Part shown: positions 27,419 through 39,400 of the stretch, one piece after another
How positions within the stretch are numbered: position 1 is the first letter of the stretch
Layout: each line of letters starts with the position of its first letter
NCBI GenBank assembly: GCA_013400975.1
Contig: WBMZ01012202.1
Span: forward strand, 49,779-113,778
Length of the DNA stretch: 64,000 nucleotides
Origin: Atrichornis clamosus
Taxonomy: Eukaryota; Chordata; Aves; Passeriformes; Menuridae
Direction: 5' to 3'
Position numbers and translations under genes: made by a program
Notes under the pieces: generated by a model
The model's database searches: none
Seen by the model: the letters and a program-made list of their open reading frames with translations, nothing else
Told to the model about the DNA's origin: nothing

Positions 27419-28075
27419 ATCATAGAATCATAGAATGGCCTGGGCTGGAAGGACCTTGGAGATCATAACTATTTCCAATCCCCCTGCAATAAGCAGGGAC
27501 ACCTTCCACTAGACAAGGTTGCTCAACACCCCATCCAACCTGGCCTAGAACATTCCAGGGATGGGGCATTCTCAGCTTCTCTGGGCAACCTGTTCCAGTG
27601 CTTCACCACTCTCAGTAAAGAATTATAGAGTAGACGGGCAGAATCGCCTCCCCTGGACTGCTGCTCACATTTCTTTTGATGCAGCTCAGGCTACAATGGG
27701 CTTTCTGGGCTGCAAGTGCACATTGCTGGCTCGTGTCCGGCCTCTTGTCCACCAAAACACCCTCAAATCCTTCTTGCAGGGCTGCTCTCATCTGTTCATC
27801 CACTAGCCTGTGTTGACACCATGGTTTTCCCTGACCCAGATGCAGCACATTGCACTTGGTCTTGCTAAACCTCATGAGATTCCCACGGACTCACATGTTG
27901 AGCTTGAACAGGTCCCTCTGGATGGCATCCCATCCTTCAGGTTTGTCAGCTGCATCACTGAGCTGGTGTCCTCTGCAAATTTGCTGAGTGTGCACTCTAT
28001 CCCTTCATCTACGTCATTGATAAAGATATTAAATAATACTGGTCCAATGATATAGGACATTACCCCATGTCCAGG
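27419..28075 (-). mobile_element. CR1 LINE 3' half with an internal deletion
   Basis: The left end on the plus strand (catagaatcatagaatgg) is the reverse complement of the characteristic CR1 3' terminal octamer repeats (ATTCTATG). Reading the minus strand from the right, the RT segment includes [20 protein letters not shown] followed by SKFAEDT, where CR1 normally has FADD, so the catalytic motif is altered. Then come LHLGQG, the SQQCALAAQKAH-like run and SPGEAILPVYS. At about 27620-27640 the sequence jumps to the 3'-terminal region, losing an estimated few hundred bases of the ORF2 end. The copy is inactive and in the same orientation as CACNB2. Confidence 0.9.
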
Positions 28076-30515
28076 TGATCCCTGCTACAACCAGCTGAAG
28101 TAATAATCATTAATGCAGACTAGAGGAAAAGCCAAAAATCACAAGAGCTATCTCAATTACAATTAAAACAATTGATGGAAAACTCACAAAGCATTAGGCA
28201 GTCTGACCTGTACATGAATTAGTATATGATTGAAAGTTTGTACAAAAATCCCTTTAAGGGAAGAAAGCCATTATCATGGGCGTTGCAAATTCTGACAAGA
28301 TGCTACCGAGAAGAGCGAACAGAAATCAGACTGTTTCAAATGCATGATATCCACCATTACAAATTCCTCCAACGTTATTATCAATCTAAATTGCTCCTGA
28401 TCACAAACAGAAACAAGAGCTGCACATTCTTTGAGAAAGAGCAACATCCACTTGTAATGTATTCTGAATATATGTGAAGATGACACACAGCTGCACTCCC
28501 CAAAGAAGGCATGATGTAACAAATGTTAGGAATGAGCCAATGCTGCAGATTCCAGGTCCTTTTAGGGTTGCTTTTTGATTGCATCCAAAGAAAGCACTAA
28601 CAGCATAGTTTATACCAAGGAGCCCATCTGAATCAAACTTCATTTCTTTAGGTGAGATCTATTAGACTAAATTGGAGCAATCAATGAAGATATTCTCATG
28701 GAGAAAGTGAGCAGAGCAAACAGTGCAGAATGGGAAACCACAAGGGGCTATGCAGGATAACACCTTGAGAGTAATAAACCCCAAATATTTGGCTGAGCAT
28801 TTCACTTGTTCTTAATTAAGCACATGCACACTTTACAGGAAACCTTATCAGAAACAATCTCCTGTGGCCGTTTCAGTCTGGGCTCCCCTAATAGAACATA
28901 ATCCTATTCTTACAGGCAGTCTTTTGCCACTAAGGATTCCCCATTCATAGGCTAAGATTGGTAAGAAATGGTGGCTTTTTCATCTATATGATGATGGTAG
29001 GCTGGCCACTGCCTAGCCTGGAATATTTCTAGAGAAAATAAACCAGTTTCCTAGTCCATTACACTGGTATTTCTTGCAAGCACTCCTGGCACTTTAAAGA
29101 GAGAATAGTGGAATATCTGACTCATACAAAATGATGCCAGAAAAGAAGGGGAGGGAGGGAGACAAAGAAACAGAAAGAAAAAGACATTCAAGATCCATAA
29201 ATCTACTAGAAGACCCTGAATATAAAGGCTGGAGAATGAATGGCATTCATACTGCTGTGTTAGAAAACAAACTGTATTTAGTCTAGGCACCTAATGAAGC
29301 TGCAGGTTCTAACTTCTGTTTAGTTTCTGTCACTAGGCAGAATCTGCTGTATCTCAAGTTGAAAAGTTCATAAACTAAACATTATTTTAAAAGTTCAAGA
29401 ACTACACACACATCATTATATAATGCAAGTGCTCAGTGTCCAGAATACACTGAAAGTTTGCCTCTTGACAGTCCTAAAAAGGCAGAAATATTTTTAAAAG
29501 CATTGATTGAGCATTTTGTATCATTACTAACAATAGCTTTCTTTAGTTCCTTATAAACAGTTCTTTTCTTTTATTTACCTTGCATCAAAACACTAATGGA
29601 AATCACTTCTAAACTTATTTATATCTAGTTCAAAGTATTAAGATGAAGAAATTTCCTAAGAGAGAACATATTTTCTAAAGAATCCCATCTTTTTTTTAGC
29701 TAAATTAAATGTTCACTAGAGAGCTTAAGTAATGTTGGGATGTACTTTAGATGAGTTTTTAAAACAGTAAAAACAGCTTCTGAATATAAGCAAAGAATTC
29801 CTGTACATGTGCCAAGAATTTTTCAACTTTATCAACATGATTAATAGTTTCACTTTGAAAGGAGCCATGTGCACATACAATCCTGTAACATGTGAAGTTC
29901 TACATATGCAGTCATCAAGAGCAAAAAGAACTCGGGAAACAGCAAGAACTAAACAGCAAGAACAGTTCCCAGCTATTAGACAAAGAAAAGGGGAGGACTA
30001 TGCCAAAGTGAGTGCTTTCATGGAGCTGTATTTCTGTGTTCTGAAAATATATGTTCAGCAGCATCAGAGTGAAGAAACAAACTATGCCAAGATTAAATCT
30101 CAAGGTTTTGAAAATAACCCTTGTCCTTTCCTGACTCCATATTTGAAAATGCACATTGGGGCTGATATTCTCTCAATTGGGCTTACAAACCAGCCTCTAG
30201 AATGTAGGACACATTATCATGACTGCTCATTAATCAATCACACTCTTACATTCAGCAACACTGAATTTTACATGGATAAAGAGATATAAAAGATGCACTG
30301 TTAAAGTGCAACTTAGGAATTCCCTCAAACTATAATGCTACAGATGGAATACTATTCTCATTTAGCAAATGAGCAAGTTATTTGACAAACAGGAAAATCA
30401 ATTATTAGAGGCTAAGATTTAGAGTCTATTCATACCAGGAAATCACTTTTAGAAGTAGAAAGAAAGCCCTGTTTCAGAAGCACTTGCTCCTCAAAATTTT
30501 AGTAGCTGAGTATTA
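28076..30515. other. Intronic DNA with no recognised gene
   Basis: Unique-looking AT-rich sequence. A purine-rich patch lies near 29140-29190. The plus-strand frame at 29807-30289 (160 codons) is open but has no recognised family, domain or splice context, and I treat it as chance. Confidence 0.6.
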
Positions 30516-30520
30516 GCATG

Positions 30521-31098
30521 TGTGCTGGTTTCAGCTGGGGTAGAGTTAATTTTCTTCGCAGTGGCTGATACAAGGCTTTGTTTTGGATTTGTGCTGAACA
30601 CAGGGTTGATAATATAGAGATGTTTTTGCTATTGCTGAGCAGGGCTTACACAGAGCCAAGGCTTTTTCTGCTTTCCATACTGCCACAATGGCAAGGGAGT
30701 GCATGGGAGGGTTGGAAGGAAACACAGCTAGGACAGGTGACCCAAAGTGACCACAGGAATATTCCAGACCATATGACACCATGCTCACTATAAAAAGTTT
30801 CAGGAAGAAGGAGGAAGGAGGGGACATTCGGAGTGATGGTGTCTGTCTTTCCAAGTAACTGTTATACATGACAGAGCCCTGCTGCCCTGGAGATGGCTGA
30901 ACACCTGCCTGCCCATGGGAAGTGAATTAATTCCTTGCTTTGCTTGTGTATGTGGCTTTTGCTTTTCCTATTCCTATTAAGCTGTTTTTAGCTCAACTCA
31001 CAGGTTTTCTACCTTTGACCCTTCTGATTCTCTCCCTAGTCCCACTGTTGGGGGAGCAAGCAAGCAGCTGTGTGGCTTCCTGGCTGGCAACCGTGACA
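30521..31098 (+). mobile_element. Solo LTR of an avian endogenous retrovirus
   Basis: This 578-bp element begins TGTGCTGGTTTCAGCTGGGG and ends ...AACCGTGACA, the TG...CA boundaries of a retroviral LTR. Inside are a TATA-like box (tataaaaa, 30789-30796), the downstream stretch CTGGAGATGGCTGAACACCT, and a 3' part with gattctctccctagtcccac. The overall pattern matches a repeat I know from songbird genomes, probably ERVL-class, though I cannot fix the subfamily by eye. Flanks gcatg (30516-30520) and ccatg (31099-31103) look like a 5-bp target-site duplication with one mismatch. No internal viral genes adjoin it, so it is a solo LTR left by recombination. It is antisense to CACNB2. Confidence 0.88.
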
Positions 31099-31644
31099 CC
31101 ATGTCACACTGATTAAGAGAACAACCATCCCACCCTGACCCTTCTCTCTAAACTCAGAAAAACCTTCAACAAGAAAAAGAAAAACCTTCAATATCAGAAG
31201 TCCATATTTCTGACAGAGTCAAGGCACTCTGTAAAAAATGTTTTCACAGTCATGAATTGTTATAATGTCAGACACTTGTTAATTTTCTTGTTGTATTGTT
31301 AACTGTTCTTTCATCCGGAAACAAGAATCTTCATTCTGACAAGGAATTCTTTCTAACATTTCTTGATTTAAGCGTTTTTTAAAAGAACAAGACTGTAGAT
31401 AAAGACAGTCAATCTGTTAGCTAGACTTTTTGCAACAATATGTTATTTTTAAGAAAAGTTTATTTGGGACAGAATTCTCAGGTTCAGGATAGGACAGCTG
31501 CTGAAAATTTAAATTTAAAAAAAGCTCAAAGCACTTATCACAAAACAAATATTTAAGAAACAGAAAGACACCCGTGCAGGATGTAGACAGCAGGCTGAGA
31601 TCCAACTTGGACTCCTGACTCAGAGGAAAAGACCTGCTCGCCTT

Positions 31645-31692
31645 CTGGGTAGGACACTCACCTGGTGTGTAGGAGGTGTTTCAACTGCCTGC
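31645..31692 (+). repeat. Possible ancient tRNA-derived SINE relic
   Basis: The segment ggtaggacactcacctggtg followed by tgtaggaggtgtttcaactg resembles the A-box/B-box head shared by old amniote tRNA-type SINEs (gttagagcactcacctggg...ggttcaaatcc pattern). The match is short and imperfect, with the B-box-like part being gtttcaact. This is a tentative call. Confidence 0.25.
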
Positions 31693-32487
31693 TGTAGGAG
31701 AGCTGAACAGTTCATACAAACAGGGAAATTTTGCAAAGAAACATTAAGAGGAGAAAATTTCTGGGCAAGAACCCAGTTCAGCATCTAGGCCATGTCTGCT
31801 TCTCGCAGCACAGAAGAGCAAGGACTTATGTGGCAGTGACAGATCAGATCACTGGGACTGTTCATCAAAGCCTGTCTCTCATTCCTGACATCTTTTATTC
31901 ATTTGTTTGGAACAAGACTGAAAAAGTTTGTTCCAACATAGAAAATGTATTTTACACCTCTGCTTGAAGCCCTCAATATTCATGTTTCTCCTTGAACTCT
32001 GTGATACCAAAGTAGAATGTAATTTTCTGCAGAAGAACACAATACCACAAATACCACTGATAGCAACAATCATATCTCTAGCCTGACTCTCAACTGAGGC
32101 CAGCAATTTCAAATTGCACCAAAAAATCCCTCTCATAAGGATAGCTTCAATTTATCCATTATGGATAGTGTTGAGCATTATACCTGAAAGTGGGCTATGT
32201 AGGTCAACTTGCAACAGATACTCTCAATCCGCTCAATCCACCTGAATATGACAATGGCATACATAAACTTCTACCTAGTTAAGGCAAAAAGGGTTTCCAT
32301 GACATGCACAGCCCTTCCGGGTCTTCAGAGATCCAAACCCAAAAAAAATAGACTTAATCCATAAAAACCCAAGGAAGTCTTTTCAAGTATAATTGAGAAA
32401 ATAGTATGCTTACAATTGCTAACAAATACATTACTGCACTTGTAACAATGCCCCAGACCTTTAATTCATTGTATCCCTTTGCTGTAC

Positions 32488-32697
32488 CTGCCCAGACTCA
32501 GCTTTAGTGTCCTGCGTTGCTTTAGTAGGAGCAGGTTCTTGCAAATCCTCATGTTTAAGGTCTTGAACCTCTTCCACAGGAATGGTTTCCAGCTCATCCT
32601 TGTGTCTAAGAGTGTCCTCTACAAAGTCTGAACTATTTGATTCCTGCAGCCTGCCCGGTGTTGGCCCCCCTGTCTCATCTCCGAGAGCTGATTCCAT
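32488..32697 (-). other. Candidate unrecognised first exon or orphan open frame (speculative)
   Basis: On the CACNB2 strand an ATG at 32697 has a strong start context (G at -3 and +4) and opens a 78-codon acidic frame, MESALGDETGGPTPGRLQES and onward, rich in Glu, Asp, Gln and Thr. After 70 codons, ending in AESGQ, the sequence is CAG|gtacag (GT at 32487-32486). Splicing there would leave phase 0, the phase needed to join the CACNB2 exon that follows exon 2. The donor is weak (A at +5). About nine CpGs fall within roughly 130 bases around and upstream of the ATG (32656-32785). I do not recognise the peptide. Alternatives are a chance frame, an old retrocopy or an unknown repeat. An additional donor-like site (AAG|gtgggc) lies just upstream of the ATG. 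Confidence 0.2.
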
Positions 32698-32790
32698 CGC
32701 CCACCTTGGTGCGCAGAAGGGCAGAGCGCTCCTTGCAGAAGAGACCTTGCAGGCAGCGATAGCATCGGCTCTCGCAGGGAACGGTTACAG
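32640..32790. other. CpG-dense intronic segment
   Basis: CpGs occur at ccgg, ccgag, tcgcc, gcgcag, gcgctc, gcgata, tcggct, tcgcag and acggtt, nine in about 130 bases, while neighbouring kilobases have very few. This could mark a promoter or enhancer unmethylated in the germ line, or an insertion young enough to have kept its CpGs. Confidence 0.5.
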
Positions 32791-33210
32791 ACACCTGAAC
32801 CCTGCTCCCAGCCAGTGAATAAAACAAGAAGCACATCTGGTTTAAAATAGTCCTGTTTTAAAATCACCACTCTGAGCAATCTTTTACTCCGCTCATGAGT
32901 TATCTGTTAAAGAATATATTTCATTTTACTTGAAAGAATCATTTTAAAAGTGACTTATGGGCAAAAAATAGCACAGTGGGTCCTCTCACAAGAGAGCTCT
33001 AGGCACTGCAGTGGTGAGACAGAGCCAAAATTGATACAAATTATTCAGGATTACTGAGCTTCAGCTCATTGATACTGGTGTGGTCCAAGGAGTCTTTTTG
33101 AAGCTTTCACTAACTAGACTTGGTGTTCAAACTCCAAAATGGTGACAAGAACAGATATGGTAAGATTTCTTCCAATGTGCAAGTATCCTCAAGAACACAG
33201 ATAGCAGATG

Positions 33211-33449
33211 GAAGGAAACTAGATCTCAGACTAGACGCAAGGAAGACTTTTTTACGATAAGGGTTGTGGAAGACTGAAAGAAATTGCCCAGAGAGGTGGC
33301 AGATGTCCCATCCCTGGCAACATTCAAAGCTGTGCTGGGCATGGCTCTCAGCAACCTGATCCAGTTAAAGATGTCTTTGCTCATGGGGGTGGGACTAGAT
33401 GACCTTCAAAGGTCCCTTCCAACCCAAACTACCACATGATTCTATGATT
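33211..33449 (+). mobile_element. CR1 LINE 3' end
   Basis: The plus strand shows the classic CR1 tail: a ctcagactagacgcaaggaa start, TTGCCCAGAGAGGTGGCAGA, gggggtgggactagatgacc, AGGTCCCTTCCAACCCAAAC and the terminal gattctatgatt repeat. Only about 240 bp remain, so the copy is strongly 5'-truncated, and it is antisense to CACNB2. The preserved 3' terminus suggests ordinary target-primed insertion. Confidence 0.92.
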
Positions 33450-36400
33450 TGGTATGACACTTCATACCAAACTCTGTCCAGTATGGTGGGACTCACAACG
33501 CTGTTGGAGCTCTCAGGCTCAAAGATCAAGTAACATGAACAAGGAAGGTCACCCAGTGGGAATTCAATTTAGTGGTACATCAAGCACAAGATAGTAGAGT
33601 AGGAATTTTCTAATTAGATTTATGCAGTTTAAGTAGAAGGTGATGCAAGCTTCTGATAAGGGGATTACCTGTTGAATGTATGTGACCAAATATGTAGCAT
33701 TAGAAAAGAAGGGAAAGGGCAAATGGAAAAGGCAAAGAGCAAAGCCTGGCTAAATCTTCAATCAATTGAATGTATTTAATTAGCATTTTTCAGAACTAAT
33801 AGAATTGCAGAAAAACAAAACTATTTATTTCCTTTTTAGGAAAAGAAAAATTCCCTTTTTGCCACACCTCTTAAGGTAAAAGCATATGTATAAAAACCTT
33901 AAATTCCATAATGAAACCTCACCTGTGTAAGTATTAAGGCAACTTAATAGTTAGTACTATCAAATATTAGCAATATTGTTAGTAGTGCTCAACTATTTTC
34001 CTGCAGGATTAATCATAAGAGATAGTACCTGGTAGCTTATTAAACAATGCGTAGACTAACAGTAAAACAAGAAATTTTATATTTTTTTAAGTGCTTAGCA
34101 TGCAAATGAAACAACAAGCTAATATTGGCTAAATTTTAGTCAGTCCATGATTATTCCTTCAGTACAACATACATGTCTCATTGGCTTTCACAAATTGTCC
34201 AGACAGATAATCTCAGAATCTGTATCAAAAATAATAAAAACAGTAGGGTAATTATTTTGGATTAGAGTCAGAGGAAAAGACATGGAAAATGAAAAGAAAA
34301 ATATGCCACCTAGTCTCATAACAATGGCATCAAAACATACTTTTGGTGATGCCCTTATCTAGAAACAGACACCTATGATGTCAACTTTTTGCATTACTGA
34401 GAAAACTTAAAACTCCTCATCCTTTTATTATTTTATATTCAATTTTGCTTACTTTTGGAAATAAATACATTTAATTTACAAAACAATGCACAGATTTCTG
34501 CATAATATATTATATAATGCATCTTGATCTCAGCACGAAGAACATTTTATTTTCTTATAGAGTTTGGTTTTCTTTCTTGTCAAGTAAAAACAAAGCCATA
34601 AACTGAAAAGCAGCATGCCTAGAACCAATCTGTGTATCTAAAACTCCCACAAAAGTAAGAATAAAAATGAAACGTTTAACTTACACAAGCCTTCAGTAGT
34701 CTATCATGACAGCCATCGCCTTTAGATAAGTGTGGAAAGTTCAGGCTATTCCACAGGTAGAATAAAACAAAAGAACGAGCATAGGCTTTGTATAAGGAAC
34801 AGAAAAAAAGCATGCCTCTGGATTTAAAGATATACTAAGTACACCACTCAATATCATTAACTTGATCGATGTGTTATGAATAGCTGTATGTTGTCAGCTA
34901 AGGAAACCGATGGACAACACAATGTGCTGTGGAGGCAGCAAGGGAAAGACCTGGAGCACAGCAATTGTGGGCCAACGTATAAAGCTTATATGTAGAATTG
35001 CTGGAGAGAACTACTATATAAAACAGAAATTTTACCAATGTTTTGAATAAATATATATTTAAAAATTAATATAAATTTTTTCAATGAAGAAAATTTTAGA
35101 TTTTCTTCAGTAAATGATGGACACTTCTTTCACTACTATTCTTAGTGTACTAGCTAGATTTTAAGTCACAGGATAAAAGAATCAAGTGTCAACGGCATAA
35201 AGTATTATGAAATGAAACAGGGCTCAAAAGGAAAGATTAAGAGTAGAATGCACTAATTTACAAATTGGTGCCTCTACATCCCCTCCATCTAATGGGATGG
35301 CTGCTCACCGCCCATGCAGAACTGCAACACTGGTCACTGCATGGCATCAGCTGTCTCTGCTTTAAGGGAGCAAGAGCCTTTCCTCCAAGATACAGCAACC
35401 CTCACTTGTGTCTATTAAGCCTGCATTTCATCGAGATCAGGTAGACACACTCACAAATACAAAAGCTTGGAGCCTTTGCAATACTCTTCCACAACTTAAG
35501 TACCAGGGCACTATTTCAGAATCTCTGATAAAAGTAATTCAAACATACGTGGAAAAATGATATAATTCGTGAGGGCAGTGAGTTGTGTCTTTGAGGCATT
35601 TTCTTCCTCCTCAAAATAATCCATTACTTACAGCCCAGATGACAGCTCCAAGAGGGGAAAATGGCTATAACAAATAGTGCCTCTTTACTCCTTAAATTTC
35701 TGGAGAGATAAGGATATCAAACACCGAATGCTCCTGTCAGTTGTTCAAGCACCTCATATTTTTCCCCCCTCTCCCTGTTCATTTAACACAATTAACAGGG
35801 TCACACGCTGGAGAGCCCCCCTGCCTGTCACACATGCCGTGCACATGTGCTGGGAGTGGCTGGGAAGAAAACACCCCTGCTTCCTTCTCAAGCTGAAGAA
35901 AACAAAACACATTTCCTTTGCTTGGACACTCATGTTCAACTTGGTCTTCACAGAGCTGTTCCCACACTTATAGGACACCAAAGAAGTGGCATGAGAGGCC
36001 ACACTTCCCCATGTTTGCTATTCCCAACCCATATTAACCTTCTGTTTGCCTGCTGGCAGTGGTCCTCGCCAGTCCCTTAGCAAGGAAGGGTCCAAGCGGG
36101 ACACAAGAAGTTCCTCGTGTATCCTGCTCTTGGTGCACACCCTGTCCTCACTCCCTGGCTACTCCCTGCTTCCCACCTTCCTCTCAGAGGCTGCTCCAGG
36201 GTGGTTCTCCTGCCTGTGGAAACACACACACCCTGCACATCATGAAGTCCATCCCAGAGCTGAAGCACTTGTTTCAGCAGCTTGACAAATTTTAATCATG
36301 TTCTGACTCCCTCTCATTCCTCTCGCTTTTTTTCTTGCTCCCAAACATACGGCAAGTTCTTCAATATCAAAGGATATTTAATAGGCATTTTAATCATCTG

Positions 36401-39400
36401 GGTAATCATATATTACTTCATTTTTTTTTAAGAACATGAAAGACATTTGGAACAAAAGGTGTTATATAAAACAAGCCTGAAAGACTTTACATATCTGAAG
36501 AAACACAAAGCCCAGTACTACAAATACTACTATACAATAATACAGTTTTTACTTTAAAAAAGGTTCAAGAAGATGTACTTTAAAAAAATTATGAGAACAA
36601 CCTATTCTAATTCACATCAATAATTTAGAGAACACTGAAAGCATGTGTCCAACACACGCTAGAAAAATTATTTATTCTATTTTACTGCCTGTAGCACACA
36701 GAGGATGATACTGATCACAGTTAAAAAAAAGACATTTCTATGAAAATTAATAAACAATGAAGCTTGGATAAAAACATTACTAAAAGCCTACAGTTAAGCA
36801 AGGTATAGGACAGTAGATTTTGGTTTTGTCTTTTACAATAAGACTGCTAATATTTGGGACATAACTTTCTGATCAAATTTTCCTGTTTTACACAGAATTT
36901 GTACTAGAATTTATACACAAACCAACACTATGTCATCAGCTGAGAAAAAGAATAAGGGTTTAGACAAAATAACCAAAAAGAAAAGAGGTGACTATTTTGG
37001 CATTTATCTTAGCTAGATTAAGAACTCCAGGCAGACACTGGGGATAGGCTCCAGAAGAAATATCCAAGGTTATCCGTGGACTTCAGGTGTCTGAAAATCC
37101 ACTTAAAACAGGTAATTATGGTCATACAATTTACCTGTTGCTCACTTGCTCATTTATGTATCTTGAAACAAGACATGTTAAAAACACCACCTGCTAGACT
37201 GAATTGCATACGGGGAAACTGTCCAACCTAAACTGGAGGTCAATATCTCAAATTATTGGAAGTTAAAGAACTATTTCTTAAATTGGAGTTTCTGTGCCTA
37301 GTTTGTACTTGCAATAAACAGAGAGTCCCTGGAATGCATACAATGTTGAACGGAGCAGATGTCATTTACATGAGCCAAAAAAAAAAGTAATCACTGTGAC
37401 TCATAAACCATTGCCCTCCAGAAACTGTGGGATAAATTCACACATCGGGTGCATACCAGTCTGCCCACAACTTCAGGACAAGAGAACTATTTTTATGTCC
37501 TCCAGACAAAAAAGAAATAAAGTATGTACACACACACACATCCTATGGATATCTTAAAAAAAAGGAAAGCTCAGCTTCAGCTCACATGTGCAATTCATCA
37601 TGCTGTCTTCTTACAGCTTTAAAAAAGTATTACAACCAGGGAGTTTGGCTTAAGTTGAGAACTGTCCATACATTTTACCACATTCAGAATTTTCATCCTT
37701 AGTAGGTTACCATAACAACTTTACCACATCAAAAAGTATTACTCCCAGAAGATACGAAAATGCTGCAAACTCTGGCACTTATCCTGAAGGATGTCACAGC
37801 AAACACACCAAGCTTTTGCTCCAGGTAGGAGGTGTTCAAGCTCACATGGAGTTGAGCTGCCCAGATACCAGAAAACAGGCCTAAGCCTGACCTAGTATTA
37901 CTGTATTTAAAGTGAGATGTTTGAAGATTGACTATGATAAACTGTTTTCCAGGGGACTCTCTCCACTGGTTTTGCTTCTTACTTTTTGCTTAGCATTCCT
38001 ACAATAAGCACATTCCATTACAATTAATAATGGGAATGACTGTTTGCCATGGTAAACATTACCTTCAGTTTCTCCTCACTTTAAGAATTTTATATATGCA
38101 AAAATGGACTGTAGGGACTGTTCATCAGCTCTTTTTGGTTTGGAGTTTTTGGGAGAAGGAGGGAAGCAGGGGAGACACAAGACACTATATTCCAAGACAA
38201 AGTTAAATAGTGAAACGAGAAGATAACCAATTTCGTTCTCAGAATTTAAACAGTAGCTCGCTCAGCTATGTTCTGCATTAGAATTTTTGTCTAAATGAGA
38301 ATCATAAAACTACAGGAGAGCAAGGCTGTATGAGGTTTTTCTTTTTTTATTATTATTATTCTGTATCACTTTATGGATTAACACCACATAAAATAAGAGC
38401 TTAGCAATAGTTTTAAAACCAATCTCTTGGTCAATCAGGCAGTTGTCACCAATTTACTAGATTTATATTGAAAAAGAATGAAAAATGTCACTGCTCCGAA
38501 AAGCATCAAGATTGATACTAATGACAGTGAATGGCACGACTAACAGAATGAAATTGTAGCCTCTTAAAACTCTTGATCCAATCCTCCCTGAGGTCTGAGT
38601 TCTGAGGCATCATTTTTTGGTTCTGTAAAGAAGTCCTTGTGTTGTATTTTCATTTGCTAGAAAATTACACCTAGGATGGCTTCATGCAGACCATAGTACT
38701 ATTCAATAAAGTAAAGGTTACCATGCAACATCTGAACAATGGGCTTTTGCAGTGTAATGTTTCTTGGGAATTACAGTATTGGATTAATGAAATGCGCAAA
38801 TTTTTTATCAACTCAGTCTCCAAAGCAATGAGTCACTCCTAAATGCAGAACAGCAATAAAATTAAAAACAGCTTATGTGCTGCTGTATTCTACACCCCAT
38901 AGGTATTAGAATATATGATTTCCATAGAGGAGAATAGATGTTAAAAGTTTCCACTGAAATAAGATGCATAGACAAAGAAAACACAACAGTATTTCTGTGC
39001 TCAATAGCCAAAGAGGTGCTATTAATGATAAACAGCTCCAGAAACAGCAGCTGAGAAGAGTCTGACCATCAGACACAGGTATGAGCAAGAGATCATACAC
39101 CACACCAACCACAGGCAGCTAAATGAGAAAACTGGATCCCTGATGTTCCCCCTGTGCTCAGTGGGACTACAATTCCTTCTTCTGGAGAGTTATTCAGAAC
39201 ACAAGACTAATTTTGGCAATACAAATCAACTCTGGAAGAGATGGTCTGTCTTCATAATCACCGAGCATACACAACAATGCTTCTAGCTCAGGTGAGAGCT
39301 CAAACAGCACTTTCTGCCCTGCCTGACACCAACTGCATCCACTGGAGGCAACCAAAATGAGCTAAGCAACAGAGACGCTGTACCAGGTTCTCCTTTTCCC

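Larger units (their letters stand above)
31104..33210. other. Intronic DNA with a CpG-rich segment
   Basis: Apart from the possible SINE relic and the CpG-rich segment at 32.46-32.82 kb listed separately, this interval holds ordinary AT-rich sequence with no recognised gene or transposon. Confidence 0.6.

Noticed and set aside
29807..30289. 160-codon plus-strand open frame
   Set aside because: No recognisable domain, signal peptide or splice context, and it ends in AT-rich unique DNA; best explained as chance.
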